Below are positions 1 through 10,945 of a stretch of DNA of 64,000 bases, in pieces. The notes beneath the pieces were generated by a model. It was not told where the DNA came from. It was given only the letters and a program-made list of their open reading frames with translations, and did not search any database. This stretch comes from Rhizopus arrhizus. Lineage: Eukaryota; Mucoromycota; Mucoromycetes; Mucorales; Rhizopodaceae. Position numbers and translations under genes: made by a program. How positions within the stretch are numbered: position 1 is the stretch's first letter; each line of letters opens with the position of its first letter. Location of the stretch: assembly GCA_024220505.1 (NCBI GenBank), contig JAKZZE010000040.1, positions 218,397 through 282,396 of the forward strand, written 5' to 3'.

Positions 1-246
1 TGTGACCATACCTTCAACTGGCCTTCACAAAGTCCAGATCTAAACCCAATAGAGCACATCTGGCAGCATCTTAAGCTCAAGTTAAGTGCGTATGATATTA
101 GGGCAAAAGGTGTGCATGAATTATGGGATCGAGTTGAAAAAGAATGGTCTACTTTTACAGCAGAAGACTGTAGGAGATACATAGACAGTATGCCTGATCG
201 TTGTAGAGCTGTAATTGCTGCGAAGGGCGGTCATACGAGATATTAA
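1..246 (+). CDS. Tc1-type transposase, 3' part (family T1)
   Basis: The first bases of the window are already inside a DDE transposase reading frame that runs to a TAA at 244-246. The visible part begins just before the block SPDLNPIEHIW, which carries the catalytic glutamate of Tc1/mariner enzymes, and ends in the family-typical GGHTRY. It matches the intact C-terminal half at 21633-22133 nearly base for base, so it is a second copy of family T1. No stop or frameshift is visible, but most of the protein lies left of the window, so its integrity cannot be judged. Confidence 0.9.
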   Translation, partial: CDHTFNWPSQSPDLNPIEHIWQHLKLKLSAYDIRAKGVHELWDRVEKEWSTFTAEDCRRYIDSMPDRCRAVIAAKGGHTRY

Positions 247-473
247 TAAAATAAAGCATGTAGTGGAAAAATGGTTCCAATGTTGGTTTTTGTACTTAAT
301 GTTAGTTTATTACCGATTGTGTAACGATGCAATCAAAATATTTATTCACTGATATAAGCTGCAAAAGCGCTACAAAATGCATGTTTTTATGGGTCGTTAC
401 CATTTGTAGTTCAAAAGTTATAAAGAGTTAAAGTTGCAAGACGAAAACATTGGAACCATTTTTCCACCCACTG
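1..473 (+). mobile_element. Tc1/mariner element, family T1, 3' end
   Basis: The transposase end is followed by a terminal inverted repeat of about 212 bp (262-473) that closes in CCACCCACTG and is followed by TA (474-475), the expected target duplication. The same repeat occurs at 14425-14635 and 22149-22360. Sequence after 475 resumes inside an intron of an ORF1 gene copy (compare 4330-4368), so this element inserted into that intron. The left end is outside the window. Confidence 0.88.
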
Positions 474-511
474 TAAAGTATTGTACTTGCATAACTAACA
501 TTGTTTTTTAG

Positions 512-1056
512 AAAACAAGAGCTCGTAAGGCTATATACGAGCAGTACAAGGATCAAGGCATTTACGAAAGCTATCCAAACTGTGAGTATTTGCTTCAACA
601 GCAATACATGTCTGAAGAAGAAGACATGTACAACAATGATACAATCGATAAGGTGGAGGAAATTCTTCTGGAGCAAAATCCAGATAGAATAACTCCTTTC
701 ACTTAAAAGGAACGCATGTCTGTCTTGTGCAAGAAAACAGTTGATTATTTTGAAGTTCGCGTACCAAAGTACAGATCACCTGCTGTAAGTTTAATTAATA
801 TCTTTTTAAGCGCAATCAACTAATTATCCAATATTCAGTGTACCGAATTTTTTAAGCTGTTGGATGATCAGATAGCAAGTGACAAGGCAAAGAGGCAAAG
901 AACTGGAAATAACAGCATCCAATTTCTTCCTCGTATACAAAGAAAATGCTCGTTGCCTGTTCCTGACTTCATCAAAAAGAAAATATAACTGAAGAGAGTA
1001 TCGCTTGGGCTTTTGGTGGTGAAATAGAGTTGGATGAAATCAACTTGCTGTTTTAA
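512..1056 (+). pseudogene. ORF1 of CACTG element, broken copy A
   Basis: Two exons (512-784 and about 839-1056, separated by a GT-AG intron) match exons 3 and 4 of the intact ORF1 at 3574-4914. An in-frame TAA at about 703-705 replaces a glutamate codon in the stretch before KERMSVLCKK. A one-base loss near 977 shifts the frame before the conserved ENITEESIAWAFGGE block. The upstream exons are separated from this part by the T1 element. The same TAA occurs in copy C (33194-34285). Confidence 0.85.
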
Positions 1057-1059
1057 AAA

Positions 1060-2327
1060 AAAACTTGTGAAATAAATAAAACAAAAAAAAATGAAAGCGG
1101 TGTTTAGATCTTTAAATTTAATTTTTTTTTACCTTTGTTTCATTCTAGATTTGGTTACAGATTAAATCAGTTTGCCGTTTGTATTGTGGTCTTTGAATCT
1201 TATTTTAGATTTCTGTTTGATGCTTTCCACCTTCGTCATATTTGGTCCACTTTTATTTTTTTTTTAATGAAAAAATTTCTAAAGTACTTTTTTTTAAAAC
1301 CCAAATTTAAAACGCTCCTTTTTTTTATTCAAGTTTAAACAATACATTGAATGGAGATTCCTTTTGTAATGTCAATGCTGGGAATGTAATTTTTTTTTTT
1401 TTTTTTTCAAAAGTACTCAGTAACAATATACTTTTTTTTTTTTGTTTTTTAACCTTTTCATAGAAATCTCAAGACGTGTAGCATAATAGACATTCATTCC
1501 GTTGCCGCCTTTTTTTTTCTTTACTCTCAAAAAATAAAATTGATTATCAAAAATACTCTGTCTTTTTTATGCCGTGATCTTACTATTTAAAACATATCTT
1601 TTTCAGCTTTAAAACAAGTTTAACTTCTTTAGAGCCAAAAGAATCCTTCTTTTTTTTATATATTTTATTCAATCTTTTAAATTTTCTACTATATTCACAT
1701 TCTTTTTTTTTTGTTCCAATTTATAAACACATAGTTTTATACTTATTATTATAGCGATATTATGCACTTATATAAGAGTTTCATCCCTCTTATTCATATG
1801 TACCTCTTTACTCTTTCTTTTTTTTTTTTTTTTTGTTTTTTTTTTTTTTTTGTTAATCAGTAACCAAAATAAATCTCCTTTTGTATTAAACAAAGTTTTT
1901 TTTTTTTTTGGTAAAATACGACATGAGAACCGAAGAATGCTTGAAAAGAAAACGCCACGACTCAATCACTTGGATTTCCGAGCTTGTAGGCCAATAGAAC
2001 TGTGTTTTCGATCTTTGTTGAAGTTAAAAAATATTGCACTGAAGTTGAAAAAGCATAGTCTTCCCAATTTGTAATCTTGTATGGCATCATGTAGCACAAC
2101 AGAAAATTATTTATTTTTTTAAAAAATACAATGTCTTTTTATTCAACAAACATATTATATACTTTTGATTATTTTTATAGATTTACAATCTATTTTTTTC
2201 AAGCTTTCTTCTGATATAAAAATCAGCTTTCTAACATTTAAATCCGAGTTCTCACTCATTTAATAGAATTACCACTATCAAAAAAGATCAACTTTATCAA
2301 CTTGGATAACGGTGATTGGGTGCAGTG
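1060..2327. repeat. Right arm of CACTG element A, non-coding
   Basis: This A/T-rich stretch has many T runs and no credible gene. It is nearly identical to 8190-9394 of element B, and related to 32806-33190 plus 48502-51039. A 74-codon open frame at 1850-2074 recurs unchanged at 8917-9141, but it is changed in the 50.6-kb copy and starts inside a T-rich run, so I treat it as chance. Confidence 0.7.
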
Positions 2328-2337
2328 GCCACTGCAC

Positions 2338-3573
2338 ATAATTGTTATTTACAAAGTATGATAGTCCTCAGATATACCTCAGTTAATCGGGATTTATCAT
2401 ATTTAATGCAGCGTTATTGCAGTATGCCAAGTTGAACCTGTTTACGTTGAATGTTAACTATTTCAGTGCGATAACCAAGTATCACTGTTTGGCAACGCGC
2501 CGCTTCATTATTCTTTTAACGACGAAACACAAGTATGATGCCTTTCTATTGGACCTTACATGCTTGCGTTTCTCTTTAATACCACTTCTTTATTGGCTTG
2601 TTACCTTTTCCTAATGCTTCCTTATTCGTCTGTTGCTCTTTAGCAATGCTTCCTTATTGGCTTATTATGGCTATATTTAGTTTTGGATGATTTATATTGG
2701 GAAATAAAATAGGCTTAAAATACGGTATTATTGGTCAAAAATGTAGTTTTATTCATTTATTTTTGGGCATTATTGCCATATTGATTATATATTATTGGTT
2801 CATTACAGTATTACAAAAGGGTAGGGGAAGGAGGGAAAGCGAGCAGGGGATCCATGGAAACGATCAAATAAAAAAAATTCAAACGGTAGATGCAAAAAAA
2901 AAGGAAAATACGCTTACCTTGACCATAGAAGCAGCAAACAGAAGAGCGTTGTAAATAAAGCCCATAAAGAAAAGCGCGCCAGTAGTAAAAAAAATCCAAA
3001 GCTATAACAGGTTATAGACAACAGGGAGCAACAGAAGCCAAAGCATCTAAAATTGTATAAAATAAAATATTAATAAAAGTAAACCATGATGTACTTGATT
3101 TATTTACCTTAAAGCTCTTTTACTAACAAAACAGGATGCCAAGACATTCATAAAGCTTCAGCCACGAACTAAAGGAATCTAATTTCACTTTTAATAAAGA
3201 TTACTGAAATATATGAACGTATTTACCTTTTGAGCAGATATACAAAGAACCAAAGGAACTACAGCAGCCATGGATACATGTATGAATGCCTACTACAGCA
3301 TGTTAGAACCAAAGTTTTCTTTTTTATTTTCTTTTTCTTTTTTTTTTTCTTTTTTTTTACTTACCTTGCGATAACCGGAGTGATGTTGAAAAAGGAAATT
3401 GCTGAACAGAAAGAAAAAAAAAGGAACAAAATTTCGAAAAGGAAATCTTTTTATATTTTTTTTTTTTTGCTATACTAAGACTGAGTTTCATTGTAAACTC
3501 GATGATATTTAAGAAAGATTCAATTTTGATGCCAAGCTCACTTATCTTTATTTCAAATTACTCTTATAACAAT
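2338..3573. other. Left arm of element B, no gene recognised
   Basis: About 1.2 kb between the left terminus and ORF1 holds short unconvincing open frames, T runs and several GTAAGT-like and TTTAG-like motifs that might serve as leader introns. The same sequence is present, reversed, at 34300-35852 in element C, where it is interrupted by a solo LTR. It probably contains the promoter and 5' leader of ORF1. Confidence 0.55.
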
Positions 3574-4914
3574 ATGTCTGATCGTGGTATTCAATTCAAC
3601 CCTGCTCCTGCCAATGCTCGTAGCTCTAACTCTGTTGGGCAACCAATCGCTGTTCCTTCTCGTGCTGTTGTTCCTGAGCTTGCTTCAAGCGATGCCATTC
3701 ATGATAGCTTTGCCTATCCTAGGCCTGGTTTTCCTCCCATGACCCATGTTCAGAAGCGAATGCGCCAAGCCGAAGACATGGAGACTGATGAAGTATCTCT
3801 TTCTTTTTCCATTTATATGGAGCTAAGAAAAGAAAACGATGGTTTGAAAGAGATGCTTCGAAAAGAGCAAGAGGAAAAGCAGGCCTTGCATGTAGCATAC
3901 AGCAAGCTCAAAGAAGCATACGATGAGCTTGAAGCAGAATCAGGCAAAGGCGCAAAGCCGATTGCTACTGCTGTTAAAGTAAGAACATTAAAATTCAATT
4001 TTAAACAAATAGACTAATCGCTTTTCTCTGAAATATAGGATGCTGTGAGAAATCACTACAACAATCTGCCACCATCGTCTCAGTATATCCTTGAAAAGCC
4101 TCTGAAGTCTGCTGAGAACCAAAGAGTATTTAAATTACTGCAAGACTATGTGAATAGTCATTACTCATACAAAGACACCAACAACCGCGATCTACGCAAG
4201 TACCTTGAACGACAATATTACACGAAGAAAGCTGGCATAACAAGTGTTGAAGAGATAGATCCAGTTGAGGATTTCATGAGAAAAAGAAAAGCTGCAAAAG
4301 TTACTCGTAGAAGTGCTGTAAGTGCTACATAAAGTATTGTAATCGCATAACTGACTTTGCGTTTTTAGAAAACAAGAGCTCGTAAGGCTATATACGAGCA
4401 GTACAAGGATCAAGGTGTTTATAACAACTATCCCAACTGTGAGTACTTGCTTCAACAGCAATACATGTCTGAAGAAGAAGATATGTATAACGACGAAACA
4501 ATGGACAAGGTGGAGGAAATTCTTCTGGAGCAAAATCCAGATAGAACAACTCCTTTTACCGAAAAGGAACGTATGTCTGTCTTGTGCAAGAAAACAGTTG
4601 ATTATTTTGAAGTTCGCGTACCAAAGTACAGATCACCTGCTGTAAGTTTAATCAATATCTTTTTAAGCGTAATCAACTAATTATCCAATATTCAGTGTAC
4701 CGAATTTTTTAAGCTGTTGGATGATCAGATAGCAAGTGACAAGGCAAAAAGGCAAAGAACTGGAAATAGCAGCATTCAGTTTCTTCCTCGTGTACAAAGA
4801 AAATACGCGTTGCCAGTTCCTGAATTTATCAAGAAAGAAAATATAACTGAAGAGAGTATCGCTTGGGCTTTTGGTGGTGAAATGGAGTTGGATGAACACA
4901 ACTTGCTGTTTTAA
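3574..4914 (+). CDS. ORF1 accessory protein of CACTG element B
   Basis: Four exons (3574-3978, 4039-4317, 4369-4641, 4696-4914) joined by three phase-0 GT-AG introns of 51-60 bases give 391 residues. I start at the ATG of MSDRGIQF, because the frame upstream of it has no counterpart in other copies. Residues 70-130 form a charged, probably coiled-coil region (MELRKENDGLKEML). A basic KRKAAKVTRRSA segment ends exon 2. The last exons hold the conserved VDYFEVRVPKYRSP and AWAFGGEMELDE blocks. Element D has a gene of the same exon plan and position (54534-55784), so this is a real partner of the transposase. A DNA-binding or transposition-helper role, as for the second gene of plant CACTA elements, is inference only. 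Confidence 0.85.
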
Positions 4915-5032
4915 AAAAAATTGTAAAGTAAATAAAACAAAAAAAAAAGAAAAAAACAAGGAACGCGGTGTTTAGATTTTTAAATTTTAATTTTTTTTTT
5001 TTTTTTTACTTTTTACTTTGTTTATTTATTTT

Positions 5033-8010
5033 TTACAAACCAATGGTTTTTCTTGGAAGAGGTAAAAAGACAACATGATTATCAGGATAACCTTGCTTCA
5101 TAGCCACACAAGTAAATATACGAGATACTGGAAGAATACAGTCTGAATCAGCTGGTCGAAATGAGTTATGGTAGTACGCGGCACCAAGACATTCAAATCC
5201 TTGAAAAGGATGAAGAGGAGGGTTGTACCAACGTACAAAAGCAAAGAGGTGTTCATCAAAAGCATTTGGCATAAAGACCCGACCGTTTGGAAGGATAGAT
5301 TTTTTCATTTGAAGTTGATGGCTAAAATAATATTGAACTTCGCCAATTCGCATTTCAGGCTCTTGTCCAAGAATAGCAGAATTACAGGCGACTTCAATGT
5401 AACAACCACGAGTAGTACGCGATGCCTTTGACCGATATGTCTGCCCAAGGATTTGAATTTCAGAAAAAAGAGAAATATCAGGAAGTACCATTGTAGACAA
5501 GTCATCAAACTCTTCTGGGATTAGCGCACTTGCGAATGTTCGATCAGTATATACAATTTTGTAAAAGGCAAGAAGATAGTCATAATGATCTTGAGTCAAT
5601 CTATTCACACTAACTCTGTATCTAGCAGAAGCTTGCGTATCAGGAGGTAGAGTTTCAGCACCAGTAAAGATATCATTCAAACGTAGAGGAGCACTGACAA
5701 ATAAACTAAAATCAAAACAGGTTGAAGTAGATGAAGAAGCAACTAGGGAATCAGAAGGCGTTGGTGACAAGTAACCAAAGGAAGACATCATCACAGGATT
5801 CTGTTTAATTCCTTGTGGTAAGTTACGGATGTAGTCACCATAGTGCACAACGGAAAGAAACTTCTTCATATACGTAACTTCGAACGCTGTCTTGTAGTTT
5901 ACTGTCATCTTCTTAATGTCGCCATTAAGCCTCTCAAAGCCATACAGCCAAAATGCATATATTGGACCAAAGTCTTGGATAGAGTCCTTTAGATGCAGAT
6001 GAAGATGCATATTTGGAGTGACCATCTCTGGACCATACAATTCAACAACACCAGTGACAAACTCATGGAATAGTTTATGAGCCATCATGGCTTCATTCTG
6101 AGTAATGCATGGACGACATACGATATGGCAGGCCTGTACAAACTTTGCCCAATTTTCTTTATGACGGACTGGAAGGCGAGACTTCAGTAAAAGGGGCGAA
6201 AGAGCAAGACACCAGGTTCTCCATTCATCAGCCTTTAAGTCAGAAAAATTGCTGGCAATTTTCTGATTGATCGGTGTGTATTGTGCTGGCAATATAATGT
6301 CGTTTGCTTCCTTTTGCATTTCTTTCAAGTCAGAATCGGTCAAATATAATTCATGGGTAAGGTCACAAATAGTAGTACGCCATATTTTAACCATTTTCTT
6401 TGCTGTTCCTAGGAAAAGGCCATGCATAGGATCAATGGCAGTACAACGAACAAGGTCAAGGTATTCCAAATCATGTAGAGCAGAAAATCGAGTGCCAAAT
6501 TTCTGTTCCAAGTCAACTCTTTGTTTCTTTGTAGATGCTTCTTTCCAATTTCTTGCATGATGACGATTTTCAATATTGGTACGAAGTGACCAAGCATCAA
6601 GATCTTCAAGATCAAAAGAAAAATCGCGTTGAAGATTTGTATTATGACGAGCAGGAAATGCTGTTGAGCATTTATTACAAGGTACAGTTGCATTGAATGA
6701 AGTAAACCCACTTACCTTTCGGCTAGCAGGAATATCGCAAGCAATCAAGAACAGAGCAGCACGAACTTGGACAGGAGCATTGGGAGAATCAGCTGTAGAG
6801 GTAAAAAAGTCACCATAGTAAAGCTCCTTCAGATCCTTTACCAAAACTTGTAAATAGTTATTGATTTGTGTGTCTTTGGGTTCTTTGGGTCCAGGAATAA
6901 CACAAACCAAGATGATATTTTCTTTTTTGTATCTGATGGATCTTGGAAGATTATTTATCGTCAAGTAAACAGCACCAACAGAGTACACGGTTCTTTTTGA
7001 AGATTGAAACCAATCGACATTCAAAGTGAACAAAAGAGATCTAGCTTGACTGGTAAATACATTACCATCTCTATCCTTGAATTCATTCCAAAATTGACCA
7101 TCATAGATATCATACATAGTGTTGTTATGACGAGTACGATAGCGCCATGCTTCAATTGCTGATTCAAAGCCTGGTCGTGAGAACATCACAGTCAAAGCAT
7201 ACTTGATGGAATTGAATGCAGAGACCTTGTTGGCATACATCTTGCTTGCACCAACCGTAATAGGCTTGAAGAGTGGGGTATTACATGTGATGCGAAATTC
7301 AGAAAAGGTGCACTTCGAATCACAGTGTACTTCTTCAGGCTGATATAGGGTATGGCATTCGGGACAGACAACAAGGCGAAACATGCCCTTGTAAGTATAA
7401 TCGATTCCAACAGCATTACGCATGGTATCCAATTTTGCGGGAAAAATTGGTTGATGGTTTAAGAGAAAAGCAAGATCATTCGCAAATTTCATTACCACTT
7501 CAGCAGCATATTCGGATATGAAAAATAACTGGAAGTATGTCAAGAAGACAGCAATAAAAGCAACAATATCATTTTGGAATCCCTTGATTTCAACTAAAAA
7601 TTTAACAATGTAAGTAATGCATTCTTCATAAAAGTAACCCACTTCTAGGAAATAATTACCTTGAGGCATATCAAATTCAACAATATCCATACTGTCAGAT
7701 AAATTCACTTCATCATTTTCAATCACTTCCCAATTTGAAACGTCTTCTGCGTTGTCTTCATCAGAATCATTTTTATTTGCTTCAATTATCTCATTATTGG
7801 CATCAACTTCTTGAACCTTTTCTGCTTCATCTATTTATAAATAACGCGTCAGTAAAAATACTATCTAAATGTAAGTAAATTACCTTTAGCAGCTTCTTTT
7901 TTTTTATGGCGAGCAAGAGTCCATCGAGTAACCAATTGGTACTTGCCAATTTCTCCTTCAGAGCATTGGCTACAGTAGCATTTAAATCTGTATTGGGTTG
8001 AAGAGTTCAT
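5033..8010 (-). CDS. Tnp2/Plavaka-like CACTG transposase, element B
   Basis: Two exons (8010-7884, 7830-5033) joined by a 53-base phase-1 intron encode 974 residues with no stop or shift. Exon 1 starts with MNSSTQYRFKCYCSQC, a cysteine cluster that recurs in elements D and E. The following acidic stretch (DSDEDNAEDVSNWE) precedes the core. The core includes DIYDGQFWNEF, LTLNVDWFQSSK-type sequence, CDIPASRKVSGF followed by CNKCSTAF, and TAIDPMHGLFLGTAKKM, blocks shared by fungal Tnp2/Plavaka (CACTA-like, possibly KDZ-related) transposases. ADEWRTWCLALSPLLL and FWLYGFERLNGDIKK follow. It would cut and join element ends in the nucleus. Assignment to the superfamily rests on these motifs plus the CACTG ends and 3-bp duplication; catalytic residues are not pinned down. 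Confidence 0.85.
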
Positions 8011-8049
8011 TGTAAATATAATAAAAGATTATTTTATAAACTTGATCTA

Positions 8050-9394
8050 TTGTTTTACGCGCTTATATATGATTTCAAAAGCAACAGCCAAGGAGTATTG
8101 AAATTCAGTTGAAATTCTAAAAATAAAACAAAAGCTTTTGATTGGTGTAGCCAGGATACTTACATCATACCAGCAATCGCTGGATAGTAGATTTGGTTGC
8201 AGATAAAGTCAGTTTGCCGTTTATATCGTGGGCTTTGAATCTTTTTTTAGATTTCTGTTTGATGCTTTCCATCTTCGTCATATTTGGTCCACTTTTATTT
8301 TTTTTAATGAAAAAATTTCTAAAGTACTTTTTTTTTAAAACCCAAATTTAAAAACTCCTTTTTTTTATTCAAGTTTAAACAATACATTGAATGGAGATTC
8401 CTTTTGTAATGTCAATGCTGGGAATGTAATTTTTTTTTTTTTTTTTTTTTTACAATTTCAACATTGCAACTTTTTTTTTTCAAAAGTACTCAGTAACAAT
8501 ATACTTTTTCTTTTGTTTTTAACCTTTTCATAGAAATCTCAAGACGTGTAGCATAATAGACATTCATTCCGTTGCCGCCTTTTTTTTTCTTTATTCTCAA
8601 AAAATAAAATTGATTATCAAAAATACTCTGTCTTTTTTATGCCGTGATCTTACTATTTAAAACATATCTTTTTCAGCTTTAAAACAAGTTTAACTTCTTT
8701 AGAGCCAAAAGAATCCTTCTTTTTTTATATATTTTATTCAATCTTTTAAATTTTCTACTATATTCACATTCTTTTTTTTTTGTTCCAATTTATAAACACA
8801 TAGTTTTATACTTATTATTATAGCGATATTATGCACTTATATAAGAGTTTCATCCCTCTTATTCATATGTACCTCTTTACTCTTTCTTTTTTTTTTTTTT
8901 TTGTTTTTTTTTTTTTTTGTTAATCAGTAACCAAAATAAATCTCCTTTTGTATTAAACAAAGTTTTTTTTTTTTTTGGTAAAATACGACATGAGAACCGA
9001 AGAATGCTTGAAAAGAAAACGCCACGACTCAATCACTTGGATTTCCGAGCTTGTAGGCCAATAGAACTGTGTTTTCGATCTTTGTTGAAGTTAAAAAATA
9101 TTGCACTGAAGTTGAAAAAGCATAGTCTTCCCAATTTGTAATCTTGTATGGCATCATGTAGCACAACAGAAAATTATTTATTTTTTTAAAAAATACAATG
9201 TCTTTTTATTCAACAAACATATTATATACTTTTGATTATTTTTATAGATTTACAATCTATTTTTTTCAAGCTTTCTTCTGATATAAAAATCAGCTTTCTA
9301 ACATTTAAATCCGAGTTCTCACTCATTTAATAGAATTACCACTATCAAAAAAGATCAACTTTATCAACTTGGATAACGGTGATTGGGTGCAGTG
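8050..9394. repeat. Right arm of element B, non-coding
   Basis: The 1.3 kb between the transposase start and the right terminus has T runs of 15-25 bases and no gene. It is almost identical to 1150-2327 (element A) and similar to 48502-51039, and its first part is found reversed at 32806-33100. It presumably contains the transposase promoter and subterminal binding sites. Confidence 0.7.
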
Positions 9395-9450
9395 GGCCAC
9401 ACAAATCGAGTTTACAATCTTAATCACCTCGGAAAGTGTCAATCCCATCA
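9395..9450. other. Flank of elements A/B upstream of tRNA-Glu
   Basis: After the GGC duplication comes a 22-base stretch (CACACAAATCGAGTTTAC region) that also occurs at 52255-52276 next to a SINE body. This was the native right flank of element A before B inserted. It places both insertions about 55 bases upstream of the tRNA gene. Confidence 0.5.
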
Positions 9451-9524
9451 TTCCTCAATGGTCCAGTGGCTAGGATCTGTCGCTTTCACCGACATGGCCG
9501 GGGTTCGATTCCCCGTTGGGGAAA
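9451..9524 (+). tRNA. tRNA-Glu (anticodon UUC)
   Basis: The sequence folds as a full cloverleaf. The 7-bp acceptor stem pairs 9451-9457 (TTCCTCA) with 9517-9523 (TGGGGAA) with one G-T pair. The A box is GTCCAGTGGCTAGG, the anticodon stem is TGTCG/CGACA around loop CTTTCAC, so the anticodon is TTC. The T stem is CGGGG/CCCCG around TTCGATT. A T run (TTTTCTTTTTC) about ten bases downstream can terminate RNA polymerase III. It is the only ordinary host gene I can support in the window. Confidence 0.92.
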
Positions 9525-10945
9525 TTCAAATTTTCTTTTTCAAAGCTATTGTGACCATGTCACATCTTTCGATTCTACTTTTGGTATTGTAGCTTTGTTG
9601 CCATCAACGTCCGGTTATCCTTACACTACTTCCACTACTTCCAAAAGAGGTTTAGCCAGAAATTAACTTTTATTGATTTACTTTTACAACAGCAAATGTT
9701 AACAAAAAAAAATAGAAAACGTGAGAAAAACCAAAAACATGAAAAGATATAAAATACTCCCCTTTTTCAACTTTACTTTTGACTTACTTAACTTCCCTCA
9801 TATATTTTATCAAATAAATATCAAGTTCCCTTTTTATAAAAACCTCTGAATTATTCATATCGAGCACGAACAAGTCCCTTGAAGCCAATATATCTTCATT
9901 GTAATCCCTTTTTATTTTATTCTTTTACTTTTAATTTTTACTCTATCAAACTCAAGTCTGATCTGCTTAACAAGATCTGGTGGTCACTCTTACAAGAACC
10001 GAAATCAATTCTACTTAGTCAAGAACTACCTTTATTCCAAGCAAACGCGCTTATATTTTATCTATCTCAGTTACTCAAACTCTGTGAACGCGAACTTTTA
10101 CAGTATTGTAACGAAAATGGCAATAAGGATACACAGAGATTAGCCGAGTCAAGTCAGAAAGATAAAAAAAGTTGAAAATATTGTAACATACACAATGGGA
10201 AAATATTAAAAAATTGTACCAAAAGAATTGAATGAATACAGACAGTGTCTGAATTCAGATGGCTATACAGATTCATACAAAAATTTTCCACACTAAAAAC
10301 CAAAACCAACAGACAATCAGAAAACTCAAAAAACATATAAATACCTCTACATTTTAACAGCAATCCAGACTTACTTACTTACTTTTGAACTTACTTTTAT
10401 TTTACTTGTTGATTATTTTAATAAATATCATACAAAGTAAATCTCTTTTGTTTTTCTTTTATTTTACTTAACATCAAGAACAAGAAGTCCCTTGAAGTAT
10501 ATACACTTCATTGTAAATCCTTTTTATTTTATTTTATCTTTATTTTACCTTTTTATTTTTACTTTACTTAAAACAGTTTGATCTACTTATAAGATCTGGT
10601 GGTCACTTTACTCAAGCAACTTATATTCAAATCATTACTCTTTTTGGAATCAAATCCTATCTAAATCTTTGATCTTACATCAAGACTCTCTTAAATCAAA
10701 CTTATTTAGCAATACAAAAACCTTACAAACTCCAATCTCACAATATACAGTCAAGTTTTTTTTTGTACCACGCCAGTTAGAAAATAAACTTCTGCGTAAC
10801 AATCTATTCGAAAACGGAGTATCAACTCTTTTGCTTGAAAACCAAAAACAACACAAAATCATAAAAACCAAAAAACATATAAATACCCCTCATATCTTAT
10901 CCCTATTTTTACTTCACTTTACGTTACTTTATTTTTTTTTTGTAA
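9525..10945 (+). repeat. Tandem, diverged TATA-containing units
   Basis: Three related units lie head to tail. Each has a TATA-like motif (near 9748, 10336 and 10877: TATAAA followed by TACTCC, TACCTC or TACCCC) followed by pyrimidine-rich ACTTAC/TTTTATTTTAC tracts. Units 1 and 2 also share the block AAGTCCCTTGAAG with TCTTCATTGTAA-like sequence (about 9869-9905 and 10486-10518) and AGATCTGGTGGTCACT (9972 and 10588). Unit length is about 540-610 bp, and the third is cut by the LINE 3' end near 10946. No convincing gene is present. These could be repeated promoters or 5' leaders of an unrecognised element. Confidence 0.5.

Larger units (their letters stand above)
476..2327 (+). mobile_element. 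Non-autonomous CACTG element A (right part)
   Basis: This is the right part of a CACTG-ended element. It holds the last two exons of an ORF1 pseudogene, then jumps near 1145 directly into the right arm (to 2327) that element B carries only after its transposase gene. The transposase gene is therefore missing. The element closes with GGGTGCAGTG at 2318-2327. Element C (32806-35852) has the same internal junction, so this is an established deletion lineage. The left end lies beyond the Tc1 copy at 1-473 and outside the window. Confidence 0.8.
2330..9394. mobile_element. CACTG (CACTA-like) DNA transposon B, complete
   Basis: The element starts with CACTGCACATAATTG at 2330 and ends with GGGTGCAGTG at 9394. 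The termini share the inverted repeat CACTGCAC, and the trinucleotide GGC flanks both sides (2327-2329 and 9395-9397). A 3-bp duplication and CACT ends are features of the CACTA/EnSpm superfamily. It is 7065 bp long and carries two convergent genes, ORF1 (3574-4914, plus) and a transposase (8010-5033, minus), both without disablement. Its left end abuts the right end of element A. It is the best candidate in the window for an autonomous master copy that could mobilise A and C. Confidence 0.88.

Noticed and set aside
1850..2074. A 74-codon frame repeated identically at 8917-9141
   Set aside because: It starts in a T-rich run and is changed at 50581-50786. Identity is explained by recent copying of the element arm, with no sign of coding constraint.
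2697..2954. Open frame of 85 codons in the left arm of element B
   Set aside because: The copy in element C is broken in this stretch, and the residues resemble no family.
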